This document shows positions 47,173 to 55,432 of a stretch of DNA of 64,000 nt, piece after piece (the first letter of the stretch is position 1; each line of letters starts with the position of its first letter). The stretch is from Nostoc sp. S4 (GTDB taxonomy: Bacteria; Cyanobacteriota; Cyanobacteriia; Cyanobacteriales; Nostocaceae). Where the stretch lies: assembly GCA_029379225.1 (NCBI GenBank), contig JAQYWR010000029.1, positions 17,280 to 81,279 of the forward strand. The letters run 5' to 3'. Both the position numbers and the translations under genes were made by a program. The notes under the pieces are model-generated. The model was not told where the DNA came from, did no database searches, and saw nothing but the letters and a program-made list of their open reading frames with translations.

Positions 47173-47201
47173 GTATTATTCACCACTGCCCATGCCTAAA
47201 A

Positions 47202-47957
47202 TTAAGCTTCTGGGGTAGTAAACTGGTCGAAAGTCAATGCGTAAGCAGTATTCCCACTGAACTGATTTACCTGCAACAAGTAATTACCAGACAGTGTAAT
47301 ATTAGAAATCAACTCTGAAGCACTACCTGCATTAACAGAGCGGGCAATTTCTTCTCCGGCATCAACAATGCGATCGCCATCAAAGTCTAAAATCAGCCGA
47401 ATATCAGCATCGCTGCTTAGTCTAGTTAAGTGAATGTCAACACCCTGGAAGAGTCCCAAAGAGAAGCTGTAAACATCTGCGGTGTTGTAGTCATTAACGC
47501 AATCAGTACGGGTGACATCAGTTGATAGCTGACCAATGTTAAACTCCTTCGGCAGAAGGTTGCTGAAATCAGCTGTGTAAGCAGGTCTAGTTGCTGACAA
47601 ATCTAAATTGTAAGAAACATCACCCGAACTATTCAAAGCAAAGCGAGATACTTCAGCAAAATAAGTACCTGCATTGGCTTTAGCATTAATTGCCTCATCA
47701 GCATTGCCTTCTTTAAAAGAAAAAGCAACAAATCCACTGGCTCGGTCGATAGCGTCTAATATACCGTTACTGTTAACATCACGATACAGTCTCAGATCAG
47801 CATCATCACCAGTGCTGATATCTGTCAGAGACAGATTGATATTGCTGGCATTAGTGATTTTGAACTGAAAGACATCTGTGGGTTCGGATGTAGTTAAATC
47901 AAAGTTATTCTTAATAACAGGAGTGCTACCGAGTGTACCAAGATTGAAAAGTGCCAT
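47202..47957 (-). CDS. Secreted PPC-repeat protein, paralog 4
   Basis: This 251-residue protein is built of two PPC-like (bacterial pre-peptidase C-terminal) beta-sandwich repeats, about 1-118 and 132-248. Each has an EF-hand/dockerin-like Asp-Asn loop: DVNSNGILDAIDRA in the first and DFDGDRIVDAGEEI in the second, which could bind calcium. It starts MALFNLGTLGSTP, with no Sec signal and no Gly-Gly leader, and ends FDQFTTPEA, a tail shared by all four paralogs. It is the paralog nearest the exporter genes and is preceded by a leader region that is also found before paralog 1. The role is inferred to be an extracellular or surface protein exported by the adjacent system. Confidence 0.78.
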   Translation of the reverse strand: MALFNLGTLGSTPVIKNNFDLTTSEPTDVFQFKITNASNINLSLTDISTGDDADLRLYRDVNSNGILDAIDRASGFVAFSFKEGNADEAINAKANAGTYFAEVSRFALNSSGDVSYNLDLSATRPAYTADFSNLLPKEFNIGQLSTDVTRTDCVNDYNTADVYSFSLGLFQGVDIHLTRLSSDADIRLILDFDGDRIVDAGEEIARSVNAGSASELISNITLSGNYLLQVNQFSGNTAYALTFDQFTTPEA

Positions 47958-47998
47958 TTTTTACCTTTTATGTGTTGATTGTAATGTAGTCAAGTTAG

Positions 47999-48275
47999 GT
48001 AAGTTGTGGTTTGTACAGAAGTAAATCTTTGAATTAAATTGAGATTGACTGGAGTATAGCGGCTTAAAATTTGATGAAAATAAAGAAAATTTATTTTTTT
48101 CAATAGAGCCTTAGCTGTTTGGTTTTGTGCTTGGCTTGCTCAGAACCTTTTGTTTAACCATGAATATAAAGTAAGCTGTTTTATCAAGAAACACAGCATG
48201 AAAAAGACTTGAATAGTTAGGTGTTTGAAAAGAAATTTCAAGTGCTTTGTCTTATTTAGTCAGAAAAAGTCTGAT
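47999..48275 (-). repeat. Duplicated upstream leader, copy before paralog 4
   Basis: About 275 bp upstream of paralog 4 is largely identical to 51067-51321 upstream of paralog 1. Shared blocks include tttaaccatgaat, taaagtaagctgtttt and gaaacacagcatgaaaaag. A conserved non-coding leader before two of the four genes suggests a shared promoter or untranslated regulatory region copied by segmental duplication. Confidence 0.8.
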
Positions 48276-48434
48276 AACTCGCCCTTGATGTTGTTATATA
48301 TACGAGTGAAAATCAATTCTGTATTGCCTCAAACCCCAGTAGGGGCGCTGTTACGTTCACCCTTACACCATTTCTGGGATATGTCTATTGCAAGTCGATG
48401 CATTAGCATTGCAGGTCGATGCATTGGCATTGCA
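48276..48434. other. Spacer after paralog 3 with a short tandem repeat
   Basis: Immediately downstream of paralog 3 lies a two-copy repeat of about 21 bp, tgcaagtcgatgcattagcat and tgcaggtcgatgcattggcat (48390-48431; quoted as two near-identical units). The hairpin found after the other paralogs is missing here. No gene is seen. Confidence 0.55.
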
Positions 48435-49175
48435 TTAAGCAAAGGAGGTGGTGAAGTGGTCAAAATTCAAAGTGTAGTTAGTACTACCTTGAAATTGATT
48501 GACCTGTAGGAAATAATCACCAGCATCGTTAATATTGGAAATGATATCTGAGGTAATACCACCCTTAATAGAGCGGGCAATTTCTTCACCTGCCTCAACT
48601 CTGCCATTGCGATTAAAGTCTCGAATTACTCGGATATCGGCATCATTGCTCAATCCGCTCAATGTGATGTTAACACCCTCAAAGCTGCCCAGAGAGAAAT
48701 GGTAAACATCAGCGGTATTTTTGTCACTGATAGAACCAGTACGCGTAGCATCAACCGACAGGTTACCAAGTTCAAATTCCTTAGGCAGAAGATTGCTGAA
48801 ACCGGATGTTGAATTAGGTGTTGTTGCAGACCAGTCTAAATCGTAAGTCACAGTGCCGGAACCAGAAAAGCGAGAGACTTCAGCAAAATAAGTACCTGCG
48901 TTTGCTCTAACATTAATTGAGTCATCAAAGTTGCTGACATTAAGCGAACTTGCAATCAATCCATTTGCTCGGTCGCTGGCGTCTAATACACCGTTACCAT
49001 TAACGTCTCGAAAAAGTCTCAGGTCGGAATCATCACCAGGACTAATATCGTTAAGAGATAAATTGACGTTTCTAGTACTGCTGATTTGAAACTGATAGAC
49101 ATCACTAGGGCTTAGTGTTTCAAAAGCGAAGTGATGAGAGGTGCTAGAGAGAGTACCAAGATTAAAATTAGTCAT
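48435..49175 (-). CDS. Secreted PPC-repeat protein, paralog 3
   Basis: A 246-residue paralog with the same two-repeat layout. It starts MTNFNLGTLSSTSHHF, so it lacks the MALF start of the others. The Asp-Asn loops are DVNGNGVLDASDRA and DFNRNGRVEAGEEI. The tail is FDHFTTSFA. It is the most divergent copy and is not followed by the conserved hairpin. Its own upstream gap (about 180 bp) shares the ttttttgccgcttgc block with the gap before the isomerase. Likely an exported, calcium-binding beta-sandwich protein, by analogy with its neighbours. Confidence 0.76.
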   Translation of the reverse strand: MTNFNLGTLSSTSHHFAFETLSPSDVYQFQISSTRNVNLSLNDISPGDDSDLRLFRDVNGNGVLDASDRANGLIASSLNVSNFDDSINVRANAGTYFAEVSRFSGSGTVTYDLDWSATTPNSTSGFSNLLPKEFELGNLSVDATRTGSISDKNTADVYHFSLGSFEGVNITLSGLSNDADIRVIRDFNRNGRVEAGEEIARSIKGGITSDIISNINDAGDYFLQVNQFQGSTNYTLNFDHFTTSFA

Positions 49176-49299
49176 TTTTTTGCTTTTTCGGGGTAGATAA
49201 GTAATTTAGTTAAAGCAAGATGTATTTTTTGTCTAAAGTGAGAAATAAAAACGACAAAGTTCAGGTATAATTTTTTGCCGCTTGCATAATTTGCATACT

Positions 49300-49330
49300 C
49301 TTGAAAGCGTTGTCATACAATGCTTTCAAG
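49300..49330 (-). terminator. Conserved hairpin downstream of secreted paralog 2
   Basis: CTTGAAAGCGTTG and CAATGCTTTCAAG pair over 13 bp with one G-T position and a 5-base loop, about 30 bp after the stop of paralog 2. It is the same family as 47144-47172 and 50205-50235. Confidence 0.6.
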
Positions 49331-49358
49331 TACTGCTGATCGTTGCCGATGCCTAAAC

Positions 49359-50120
49359 TTAAGCAAAGGTGGTGGTGAATTGATTAAAAGTCAGGTTGTA
49401 GTTAGTCGAAGCCTCGAATTCAGTTACTTGCAAAAAGTAGTCACCAGATTTATTAATATTGGAAATCAGTTCTGAATTAATACCACCCTTAGTAGACCTT
49501 GCTATTTCCTCGCCAGCATCAACGATGCGATTGTTGTTAAAGTCTCGAATTAAGCGGATGTCAGCATCACTGCTTAATCCGTCCAATTTAATGTTGACAC
49601 CCTCAAAGCTTCCTAAAGAGAAGCTGTAAACATCAGTAGTGTTAATATGACTGACGTTACCTGTACGAGTGATATCACCTAAGAGATTACCAACTAAAAA
49701 TTCCTTTGGTAGAAGGTTACTGAAACTGGCAGAAAGGGGAAAAGTTCCAGATGGTTCAGTCGCAGACAAGGCTAAATCGTAACTGACATTGCCTGAACTA
49801 CGTGGAGCAAAACGAGATACTTCAGCAAAATAAGTACTTGTGTCAGTTTGAATGTTAATTGCTTCGTCTAGGTTGCTTCCCTTAGTAGAAACAAATCCAA
49901 ATATTCGGTCAAAGTTGTCTAGTACACCGTTACTGTTAGCATCTAGAAACAGTCCGATGTCGGCATCATCGCCAGCACTGATATCTGTCAGAGACAGGTT
50001 AATGTTTTTGTAACTAGTGATTTTGAACTGAAAAACATCCGTTGGGTCTGTTGTAGTTAAACTGAAGTTATTCTCAACAACAGGAGTGCTACTGAGTGTA
50101 CCAAGATTGAAAAGTGCCAT
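49359..50120 (-). CDS. Secreted PPC-repeat protein, paralog 2
   Basis: A 253-residue paralog, very close to paralog 1 (they share the SGTFPLSASFSNLLPKEF segment between the repeats, absent from paralogs 3 and 4). It starts MALFNLGTLSSTPV. The first-repeat loop is DANSNGVLDNFDRI, and the second is DFNNNRIVDAGEEI. The tail is FNQFTTTFA. The closeness of paralogs 1 and 2 makes this the most recent duplication in the row. Predicted cargo of the type I exporter. No enzymatic motif is present. Confidence 0.78.
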   Translation of the reverse strand: MALFNLGTLSSTPVVENNFSLTTTDPTDVFQFKITSYKNINLSLTDISAGDDADIGLFLDANSNGVLDNFDRIFGFVSTKGSNLDEAINIQTDTSTYFAEVSRFAPRSSGNVSYDLALSATEPSGTFPLSASFSNLLPKEFLVGNLLGDITRTGNVSHINTTDVYSFSLGSFEGVNIKLDGLSSDADIRLIRDFNNNRIVDAGEEIARSTKGGINSELISNINKSGDYFLQVTEFEASTNYNLTFNQFTTTFA

Positions 50121-50204
50121 TTTTTGTCCTTTAGATTTTGATTGTGAACTTGTCTTAAGATTAAGTTGTGGTTTGCACAGAAGTTAATTATTGAAATATG
50201 GCAG

Positions 50205-50235
50205 CTTGAAAGTATTGCTGTACGATACTTTCAAG
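50205..50235 (-). terminator. Conserved hairpin downstream of secreted paralog 1
   Basis: CTTGAAAGTATTG and CGATACTTTCAAG pair over 13 bp with a single wobble and a 5-base loop, about 30 bp after the stop of paralog 1. Compared with the other two hairpins, changed bases on one arm are matched on the other (GCATTG/CAATGC versus GTATTG/CGATAC), as expected for a conserved RNA structure. Confidence 0.62.
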
Positions 50236-50263
50236 TAGTACTTATCACTGCCAATGCCTAAAC

Positions 50264-51022
50264 TTAAGCATCAGGAGTGGGGAAGTGGTCAAAAGTCACC
50301 TTGTAGTTAGTTGCACCACTGAATTCAGTAACCTGCAAGAAGTAGTCACCAGATTTATTAATGTTGGAAATCAGTTCTGAGCTAATACCACCCTTAGTAG
50401 AGCTTGCTATTTCCTCCCCAGCATCAACAATGCGATTGTTGTTAAAGTCTCGAATTAAGCGGATGTCAGCATCAGTACTTAATCCGTCCAATTTAATGTT
50501 GACACCTTCAAAAAATCCTAAAGAGAAGCTGTAAACATCAGTAGTGTTCTGGTTATTTATAAAACCTGTACGAGTGACATCATGTGACAAATCACCAACT
50601 ACAAATTCCTTAGGTAAAAGGTTGCTGAAACTGGCAGAAAGGGGAAAAGTTCCAGACGGTTTAGTTGCAGACAAGGCTAAATCGTAACTGACATTGCCTG
50701 AACTACCGGGAGCAAAACGAGAAACTTCCGCAAAAAAAGTACCTGAGCTGGTTTTAAAGTTAATTGCCTCATCTGAGTTGCTTGCTTGCCTAGAAACAAT
50801 TCCAGCTTGTCTATCAAAGTTGTCTAGTACACCGTTATTGTTAGCATCTCTAAACAGTTGGATATCGGCATCACCAGCGCTGATATCTGTCAGAGATAGG
50901 TTGATGTTGCTGGTATTAGTGATTTTGAACTGAAAGACATCTGTTGTGTCTGTTGTAGTTAAAGTTGAATTATTTTGAAGAACAGGGGTGCTACCGAGTG
51001 TACCAAGATTGAAAAGTGCCAT
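50264..51022 (-). CDS. Secreted PPC-repeat protein, paralog 1 (first gene of the secretion locus)
   Basis: A 252-residue paralog and the promoter-proximal gene of the minus-strand row. It starts MALFNLGTLGSTPV and ends FDHFPTPDA. The loops are DANNNGVLDNFDRQ and DFNNNRIVDAGEEI. In the first repeat it has SAGDADIQLF where the others have SxGDDAD, a one-residue deletion in the acidic stretch. It lacks a Sec signal. Upstream lies the conserved leader (51067-51321). With no neighbour upstream on this strand, transcription of the row probably starts here, with possible extra starts before paralog 4. Confidence 0.78.
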   Translation of the reverse strand: MALFNLGTLGSTPVLQNNSTLTTTDTTDVFQFKITNTSNINLSLTDISAGDADIQLFRDANNNGVLDNFDRQAGIVSRQASNSDEAINFKTSSGTFFAEVSRFAPGSSGNVSYDLALSATKPSGTFPLSASFSNLLPKEFVVGDLSHDVTRTGFINNQNTTDVYSFSLGFFEGVNIKLDGLSTDADIRLIRDFNNNRIVDAGEEIASSTKGGISSELISNINKSGDYFLQVTEFSGATNYKVTFDHFPTPDA

Positions 51023-51066
51023 TTTTTTTGTCCTTTAGATGTTGATTGTGAACTGGTCAAATTTAG

Positions 51067-51321
51067 ATTAAGTTGTGGTTTGCACAGAGCTAATTATTGA
51101 AATATAGCGGCTGATAATTTGATGAAAATAAAGAAGATTTATTATTTTCAATAGAGCCTTAGCTGTTTAGTTTTGTGCAAGCCTTGTTCAGAACCTTTTG
51201 TTTAACCATGAATCTAAAGTAAGCTGTTTTTTGAAGAAACACAGCATGAAAAAGACTTAAATAGTTAGGTGTTTAAAAACAAATTTCAAGTACTTTGTCT
51301 TATTTAGTCAGAAAAAGTCTT
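51067..51321 (-). repeat. Duplicated upstream leader, copy before paralog 1
   Basis: About 255 bp that match 47999-48275 with few changes and small gaps. It ends just before an unrelated repeat-rich stretch. The strongest candidate for holding the promoter of the secreted-protein row, since it directly precedes the first gene. No -10 or -35 box is claimed. Confidence 0.8.
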
Positions 51322-51549
51322 ATTAGGGGTAACCGTTTTGAAGTAGTAATTTTGAAGGCTTACAGCAGTTTTTTTGTATGAAGTACAAAGCTACTGATTT
51401 TGAGGCAGGAGGCAGGAGGTAGAAACTTTTTATATCTAACTCTAAGTCCTGCATTTGTACCTCATTTACTTGCGAACTGCTGTATGTAGCGGGAGGCAGG
51501 AGGCAAAAGGTAAAACTATTACTGTTCCGAGCTTGAGAAAAAGACTGAC
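51322..51549. other. Repeat-rich spacer
   Basis: About 230 bp containing two copies of the ggaggcaggaggc spacer repeat (near 51403 and 51492) around AT-rich sequence. It separates the leader of the secretion row from the methyltransferase relic. No gene is seen. Confidence 0.5.
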
Positions 51550-51820
51550 AAGGAAATCCAGCTCATAAAAATTCATGTTTGGTAGTTCATCAATTAATCG
51601 AATGTCACCTAAAGGTGTTTGACCAAAGTTTTTTTGATAAACTAATCGAGCATCTGGATTAATTTCACTACTGAAAAGGCATTCACTTTCTATATTTAAA
51701 GAATCAGCCGCCTGTTTAAAGCTAATCTAATTCCCCCTATTCCTGAAAATAAATCAATAAATCGAAGCTTCTGCTTGTGCGTAGAATACAAACCATGATT
51801 GGGGCATAATATTTTATGTC
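51550..51820 (-). pseudogene. N-terminal relic of a C5-cytosine DNA methyltransferase
   Basis: On the minus strand KLRFIDLFSGIGGIRLA (from about 51770) is motif I of C5 methyltransferases, the S-adenosylmethionine site. One missing T shifts the frame after RLA. In the shifted frame the sequence continues with ECLFSSEINPDARLVYQKNF and GQTPLGDIRLI, motifs II/III of the family. It breaks off at NFYELDFLV, just before the catalytic Pro-Cys motif would be expected. Sequence beyond is spacer repeat. There is no start codon, one frameshift and loss of the catalytic part: not functional. Confidence 0.8.
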
Positions 51821-51873
51821 CCTATGCGTGTAATCAATTCAATTGAAAACTCTATAAATTATTTTGTGATTTA

Positions 51874-52158
51874 CTACTTTGCTTTCAGCCGTGCCTGCTT
51901 CACCATTGCAATCAAAGTTTGATGAGCATCTTCCGCATCTGCTAAAACACGATCGAACTGAATGCGAACTGGCACATCTTCCCCATTCACTTGTGCGGTT
52001 AAATCCATGCCATGTTCATCAATTGACAGCATTTGTGCAGCAATCGCATCTGTTACACCACCAAAAGCTTGAGCATAAAGAACCACAGCATCAGTATGAT
52101 CCTCATTCATGTGGTTGCAGATGCGCGAACTAATATCAGCAGAAAAATCCTTAGACAT
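51874..52158 (-). CDS. DUF2470 domain protein
   Basis: A 94-residue protein that is essentially one DUF2470 domain: SSRICNHMNEDHTDAVVLYA near the start (the conserved HMNxDH), then MLSIDEHGMDLTAQ and VPVRIQFDRVLADAEDAH. The domain is usually the C-terminal part of haem-utilisation or FMN-binding split-barrel proteins. Stand-alone copies are common in cyanobacteria and their role is unknown. Start ATG at 52158 and length are as expected. It is convergent with nothing and lies apart from the methyltransferase relic. Confidence 0.88.
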   Translation of the reverse strand: MSKDFSADISSRICNHMNEDHTDAVVLYAQAFGGVTDAIAAQMLSIDEHGMDLTAQVNGEDVPVRIQFDRVLADAEDAHQTLIAMVKQARLKAK

Positions 52159-52439
52159 TGTAAGGTCAAAAGTCAGGTATACAGCAACACCTTAAATTTT
52201 AGGCTAACAACATAAATTAAACCGATTGGTTTTAAAATTGTCACAAAAACCATAAACTTATATTATATTGCGATCGTCAGTCAACCTGATTCCTGACTGG
52301 GATAATAATTAAATTAAAATAAAACTTTAAATTAAAATAAAACTTATTCAGTACTTTTACTTGTAATTGCGTAAACAAGACAGCTTAAACTGTAGCAGAA
52401 GTATTAGCCAAAAATCCAATTTATTGCAGCCAAGAGACA

Positions 52440-53189
52440 ATGAGCGAAACTAACCCCAGACGAATTGTAATTGGGGATGTACATGGTCACTATGAAGGTC
52501 TAATGACATTGCTGGAGGCGATCGCCCCGACATCAGAAGATCGAGTCTATTTTCTCGGAGACTTAATCGATCGCGGCCCTCATAGCGCACAAGTAGTTAA
52601 TTTTGTCAAGAAAAATAACTACCCGTGTTTGCTGGGAAATCATGAGCAGATGTTATTAAGCATTCTGACCGATGAAAGGACTTCCTCCCCAAGGATGCAA
52701 GCATGGCTATACGGTGGGGGGCAAGCGACGGTAGCCAGTTACCACGAGGCTACAATTCCAGATGACCATTTAGATTGGTTCAAGGCTTTGCCTACATATA
52801 TTGACCTAGGGGATATTTGGTTAACTCATGCTGGTGTTGACCCTTCTAAGCCAGTCAGAGAACAAACAGCCGATCAACTGTGCTGGATACGAGAAGAATT
52901 TCATAGCATTCGCAAGCCTTACTTTCCCGATAAGCAAATTATTATCGGTCACACCATCACCTTTACTTTTCCGGGTGTTTCTCCTGGTCAACTGGCACAA
53001 GGACAGGGATGGCTAGGAATAGATACCGGCGCATATCATCCTCGGAGTGGCTGGTTGACTGGGCTAGATGTTACAAATCACTTGGTTTATCAAGTTAATG
53101 TTTTTAGAAATTATCTCCGTGCTGTGCCTTTAGGAGATATGGCGATCGCCATCGATCCAGCCAAAATCAAAGTTAATCGCCGCAATTAG
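52440..53189 (+). CDS. PPP-family serine/threonine protein phosphatase (metallophosphoesterase)
   Basis: This 249-residue cytosolic phosphatase has the two-metal signature in order: GDVHGHYEGL (Asp13, His15), LGDLIDRGPHS, LLGNHEQM and, late, a His in IIIGHTITF and LTHAGVDP. This is the bacterial PP1/PP2A-like (PrpA/ApaH-related) layout. It likely removes phosphate from protein Ser/Thr or from small nucleotides. The cyanobacterial orthologs are mostly annotated as protein phosphatases. It is monocistronic. Confidence 0.88.
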   Translation: MSETNPRRIVIGDVHGHYEGLMTLLEAIAPTSEDRVYFLGDLIDRGPHSAQVVNFVKKNNYPCLLGNHEQMLLSILTDERTSSPRMQAWLYGGGQATVASYHEATIPDDHLDWFKALPTYIDLGDIWLTHAGVDPSKPVREQTADQLCWIREEFHSIRKPYFPDKQIIIGHTITFTFPGVSPGQLAQGQGWLGIDTGAYHPRSGWLTGLDVTNHLVYQVNVFRNYLRAVPLGDMAIAIDPAKIKVNRRN

Positions 53190-53247
53190 AATCGATCGGG
53201 GGACTGGGATTAGGCAAGAGTTTTCCCAGTACCCAATGCCCTAAACA

Positions 53248-54105
53248 TCAGGCTAATGGTCGAATATTGGCTCTATAACTAGCTTTATCTAATCCATAAC
53301 TTCCATTACTAGGTTGCTCTTGAATTTCACGTTTGAGGGCAGCAATGCGATCGCTTGTTCCGGGGTGAGTACTCAAAAATGTTGGCACAGAACCACCCTG
53401 TTTCAACAACTTTTGCATAAAAGAAACCATCGCCGACTGGGCGTAACCAGTGCGTGTCAAAGTTCTTAATCCTCTTTCATCGGCTTCAAATTCATTTTGA
53501 CGACTGCGTGGCAAGTCTCGCGCTAACTGTACACCAATTTGTACTGCCGTACTCCGGTCTAAGCCTGCTGCTGTTAATAGACCACTTTCAAGGGCTTTTT
53601 GCTGCATTTGTTTGACTACGTGTTTGCCGCCAATGTGACCAATTTCGTGGGCGAGTACGCTTGCTAGTTCCGCTTCATTATCTGCAGTTTTCAGCAAGCC
53701 CGTATGGACATATACATAGCCTCCCAAGGTCGCGAAAGCATTAATAGACTTATCTTCAACTACTTGGAAAGTATAAGGGAGATCGGGGCGATCGCTATTA
53801 GCTGCCAAACGCCGTCCGACTTTCTCCACATAACGATTAACTTCCGGATTGCGGTAAAGTCGCACTTGACTATTTACCAATTCCTGATTAATCTGCTTAC
53901 CCAGATCGACTTCTTGGCGAGGGGATATATTAGAAAGCTGAAATGCCTGGACTCCTTGGAATAGAAGAGGCAATAAGTCTAAAGCTCTTCCAGGTAAGGG
54001 TGTACTTAGGCACAGGCTCAGGGCAACTACCACTGAAATTAGTGGATAAAACCAGCGACGACGCCACATCCGGTAATTTCCAATAAAACCTTTCCAATTC
54101 AACAT
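53248..54105 (-). CDS. M48 family zinc metalloprotease (BepA/HtpX-like, secreted)
   Basis: This 285-residue periplasmic protease has a membrane/signal segment at about 20-40 (LISVVVALSLCLSTPLPGRA). The zinc site HEIGH is at 153-157 (LASVLAHEIGHIGGKHVVKQ), and the third ligand is in RQNEFEADERGLRTL. FLSTHPGTSDRIAALKREI is the standard C-terminal motif. There is no TPR domain, so it is shorter than BepA. The expected role is quality control of envelope proteins. It is convergent with the phosphatase gene and divergent from DUF4330. Confidence 0.92.
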   Translation of the reverse strand: MLNWKGFIGNYRMWRRRWFYPLISVVVALSLCLSTPLPGRALDLLPLLFQGVQAFQLSNISPRQEVDLGKQINQELVNSQVRLYRNPEVNRYVEKVGRRLAANSDRPDLPYTFQVVEDKSINAFATLGGYVYVHTGLLKTADNEAELASVLAHEIGHIGGKHVVKQMQQKALESGLLTAAGLDRSTAVQIGVQLARDLPRSRQNEFEADERGLRTLTRTGYAQSAMVSFMQKLLKQGGSVPTFLSTHPGTSDRIAALKREIQEQPSNGSYGLDKASYRANIRPLA

Positions 54106-54501
54106 AATCTGTACTGAAGATAATTTTGGGAGAACGTAAGATGATAAGACAAATTATGAGACGGATTTAAAATATTCTATGTTGCATTATTAGCTCAAAA
54201 CAAAAGGGCTTGTTATACAGTGAATTCTTACGCAAATATACTGAAGTTGAGACAGCTAACGATTCCCTCTAGAGATAGGCTTGAACATGAAATTTTCCCT
54301 TTTGAGTACATCAGTTCTAACTAAGAGGCAAAATTTCAAGGTTAGCTGTCGCAACTCGAAACTGACGAACACGTGATAAACTGTCGCATGACTACAAGGC
54401 TCAGCCGCTTTGAGTTATTACTAAATAGATAAAGTTGCCATTCCCATCGCAAAACTTGTTGCTACAATCAATTACTTCGCTATTACCTGGAAAAACTTTT
54501 T
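54106..54501. other. Divergent promoter region with a small TIR element
   Basis: About 395 bp between two divergent genes. It holds the inverted-repeat element at 54245-54356. The rest is AT-rich promoter sequence without recognisable sites. Confidence 0.5.
54245..54356. mobile_element. 112-bp MITE-like element with 16-bp inverted ends
   Basis: AGTTGAGACAGCTAAC (54245-54260) pairs with the reverse complement of 54341-54356, 15 of 16 matching. A second inner inverted pair (gaaattttcc and caaaatttc) lies inside. There is no coding capacity and no clear target duplication. A TIR-bounded non-coding element or a large stem-loop. Confidence 0.55.
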
Positions 54502-55035
54502 ATGGCTATTTTAGATTCAAAAGGTCGTTTGTTCGGCAAAATTAACCTTCTTGATTTAGGTGCTGCGCTGGTAAGTCTGTTAGTTGTATTTGTCATCATG
54601 TCTAGCTTTTTATCTAGCTTAGGCCTTGCCCAAGTCGGTGAGAAAATAGCACCCATAGAAGTAGATTTAGTAGTCCGTGGTTTGAATGTACGTGACCCCG
54701 AACAATTATTCAATAACGGATTAAAAAAAGGCGGTAAAACAAATGTAATTATCCGCAATCAACCCTATGGTGAGATTGAGATTAAATCAATTCAACAACT
54801 ACCTAGAACAGTCAATGTTTCCCAGCCTGATGGTTCTGTTAAAGAATTGCCAGATCCAAAAACCAATAATTTTAGTACAGATTTCCTTTTGACTTTAGAT
54901 GGCAAAGCCCAAATCACTAACAGTGGCCCAGTTCTTGGTAACAGTAAAGTCAAAATTGGGATGCCATTTGAATTGGAAGGTTTTAACTACAACTTCAATG
55001 CCACTGTCATCGATGTCAGGTTAAAAGACAAATAG
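54502..55035 (+). CDS. DUF4330 domain protein
   Basis: A 177-residue protein with a short cytoplasmic start (AILDSKGRLFGKINLLDLGA), one membrane helix (about 20-40, ALVSLLVVFVIMSSFLSSLG) and an extracytoplasmic beta-rich domain. This is the DUF4330 layout found throughout cyanobacteria. Conserved parts are EVDLVVRGLNVRDPEQLF and KVKIGMPFELEGFNYNFNAT. Function is unknown. No partner gene lies close on the same strand. Confidence 0.9.
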   Translation: MAILDSKGRLFGKINLLDLGAALVSLLVVFVIMSSFLSSLGLAQVGEKIAPIEVDLVVRGLNVRDPEQLFNNGLKKGGKTNVIIRNQPYGEIEIKSIQQLPRTVNVSQPDGSVKELPDPKTNNFSTDFLLTLDGKAQITNSGPVLGNSKVKIGMPFELEGFNYNFNATVIDVRLKDK

Positions 55036-55432
55036 TTTTTTCAGGAGGCAGAAGGCAGCTATGCTGGAGGAACCCACCCTTAAAAAGGTGGGACTAAGCA
55101 GGTGGACGTTCTCTTAGAAAGTTCAGATCGCCGGAGACCGGCGCTCCGATTTTGCGCTTTATACCGAGACTGCTGCGAAGAGAGCTGCAAGCAGTCTCGG
55201 TATAATTATAAGTTTAAACTGGGCTTTAAACCCTGCAACTTTAGTTTTAATTGATAGTCATTCCTCCTGCCTTTCTTTGTCAGAATTCAAAAGGCTTTGA
55301 TACCTAAGCTTAATAGTTTAAAAATCAATAATTCATAAAATGTTTGATTTTTAAATTCCTCGCTAGATTCGGAATTCTGACTAATAAGCGGAGGACGGAA
55401 AATATCTCCAGCTTTGCTTGTGAATTTTTAGA
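55036..55432. other. Spacer with strong hairpins
   Basis: About 400 bp. cccaccctt and aaggtggg (about 55073-55091) form one small hairpin. gccggagaccggc near 55129 forms another, and 55159-55205 holds a long one. These are typical of cyanobacterial palindromic repeats. No gene is seen. Confidence 0.55.
55159..55205. repeat. 16-bp perfect inverted repeat (hairpin)
   Basis: TTATACCGAGACTGCT (55159-55174) and AGCAGTCTCGGTATAA (55190-55205) pair perfectly around a 15-base loop. It could terminate DUF4330 or the convergent hydrolase gene, but the size suggests a mobile palindromic repeat. Confidence 0.7.

Noticed and set aside
48225..48509. 94-codon plus-strand frame opposite the end of paralog 3
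   Set aside because: It overlaps the 3' end of a well-supported minus-strand gene and a short tandem repeat.
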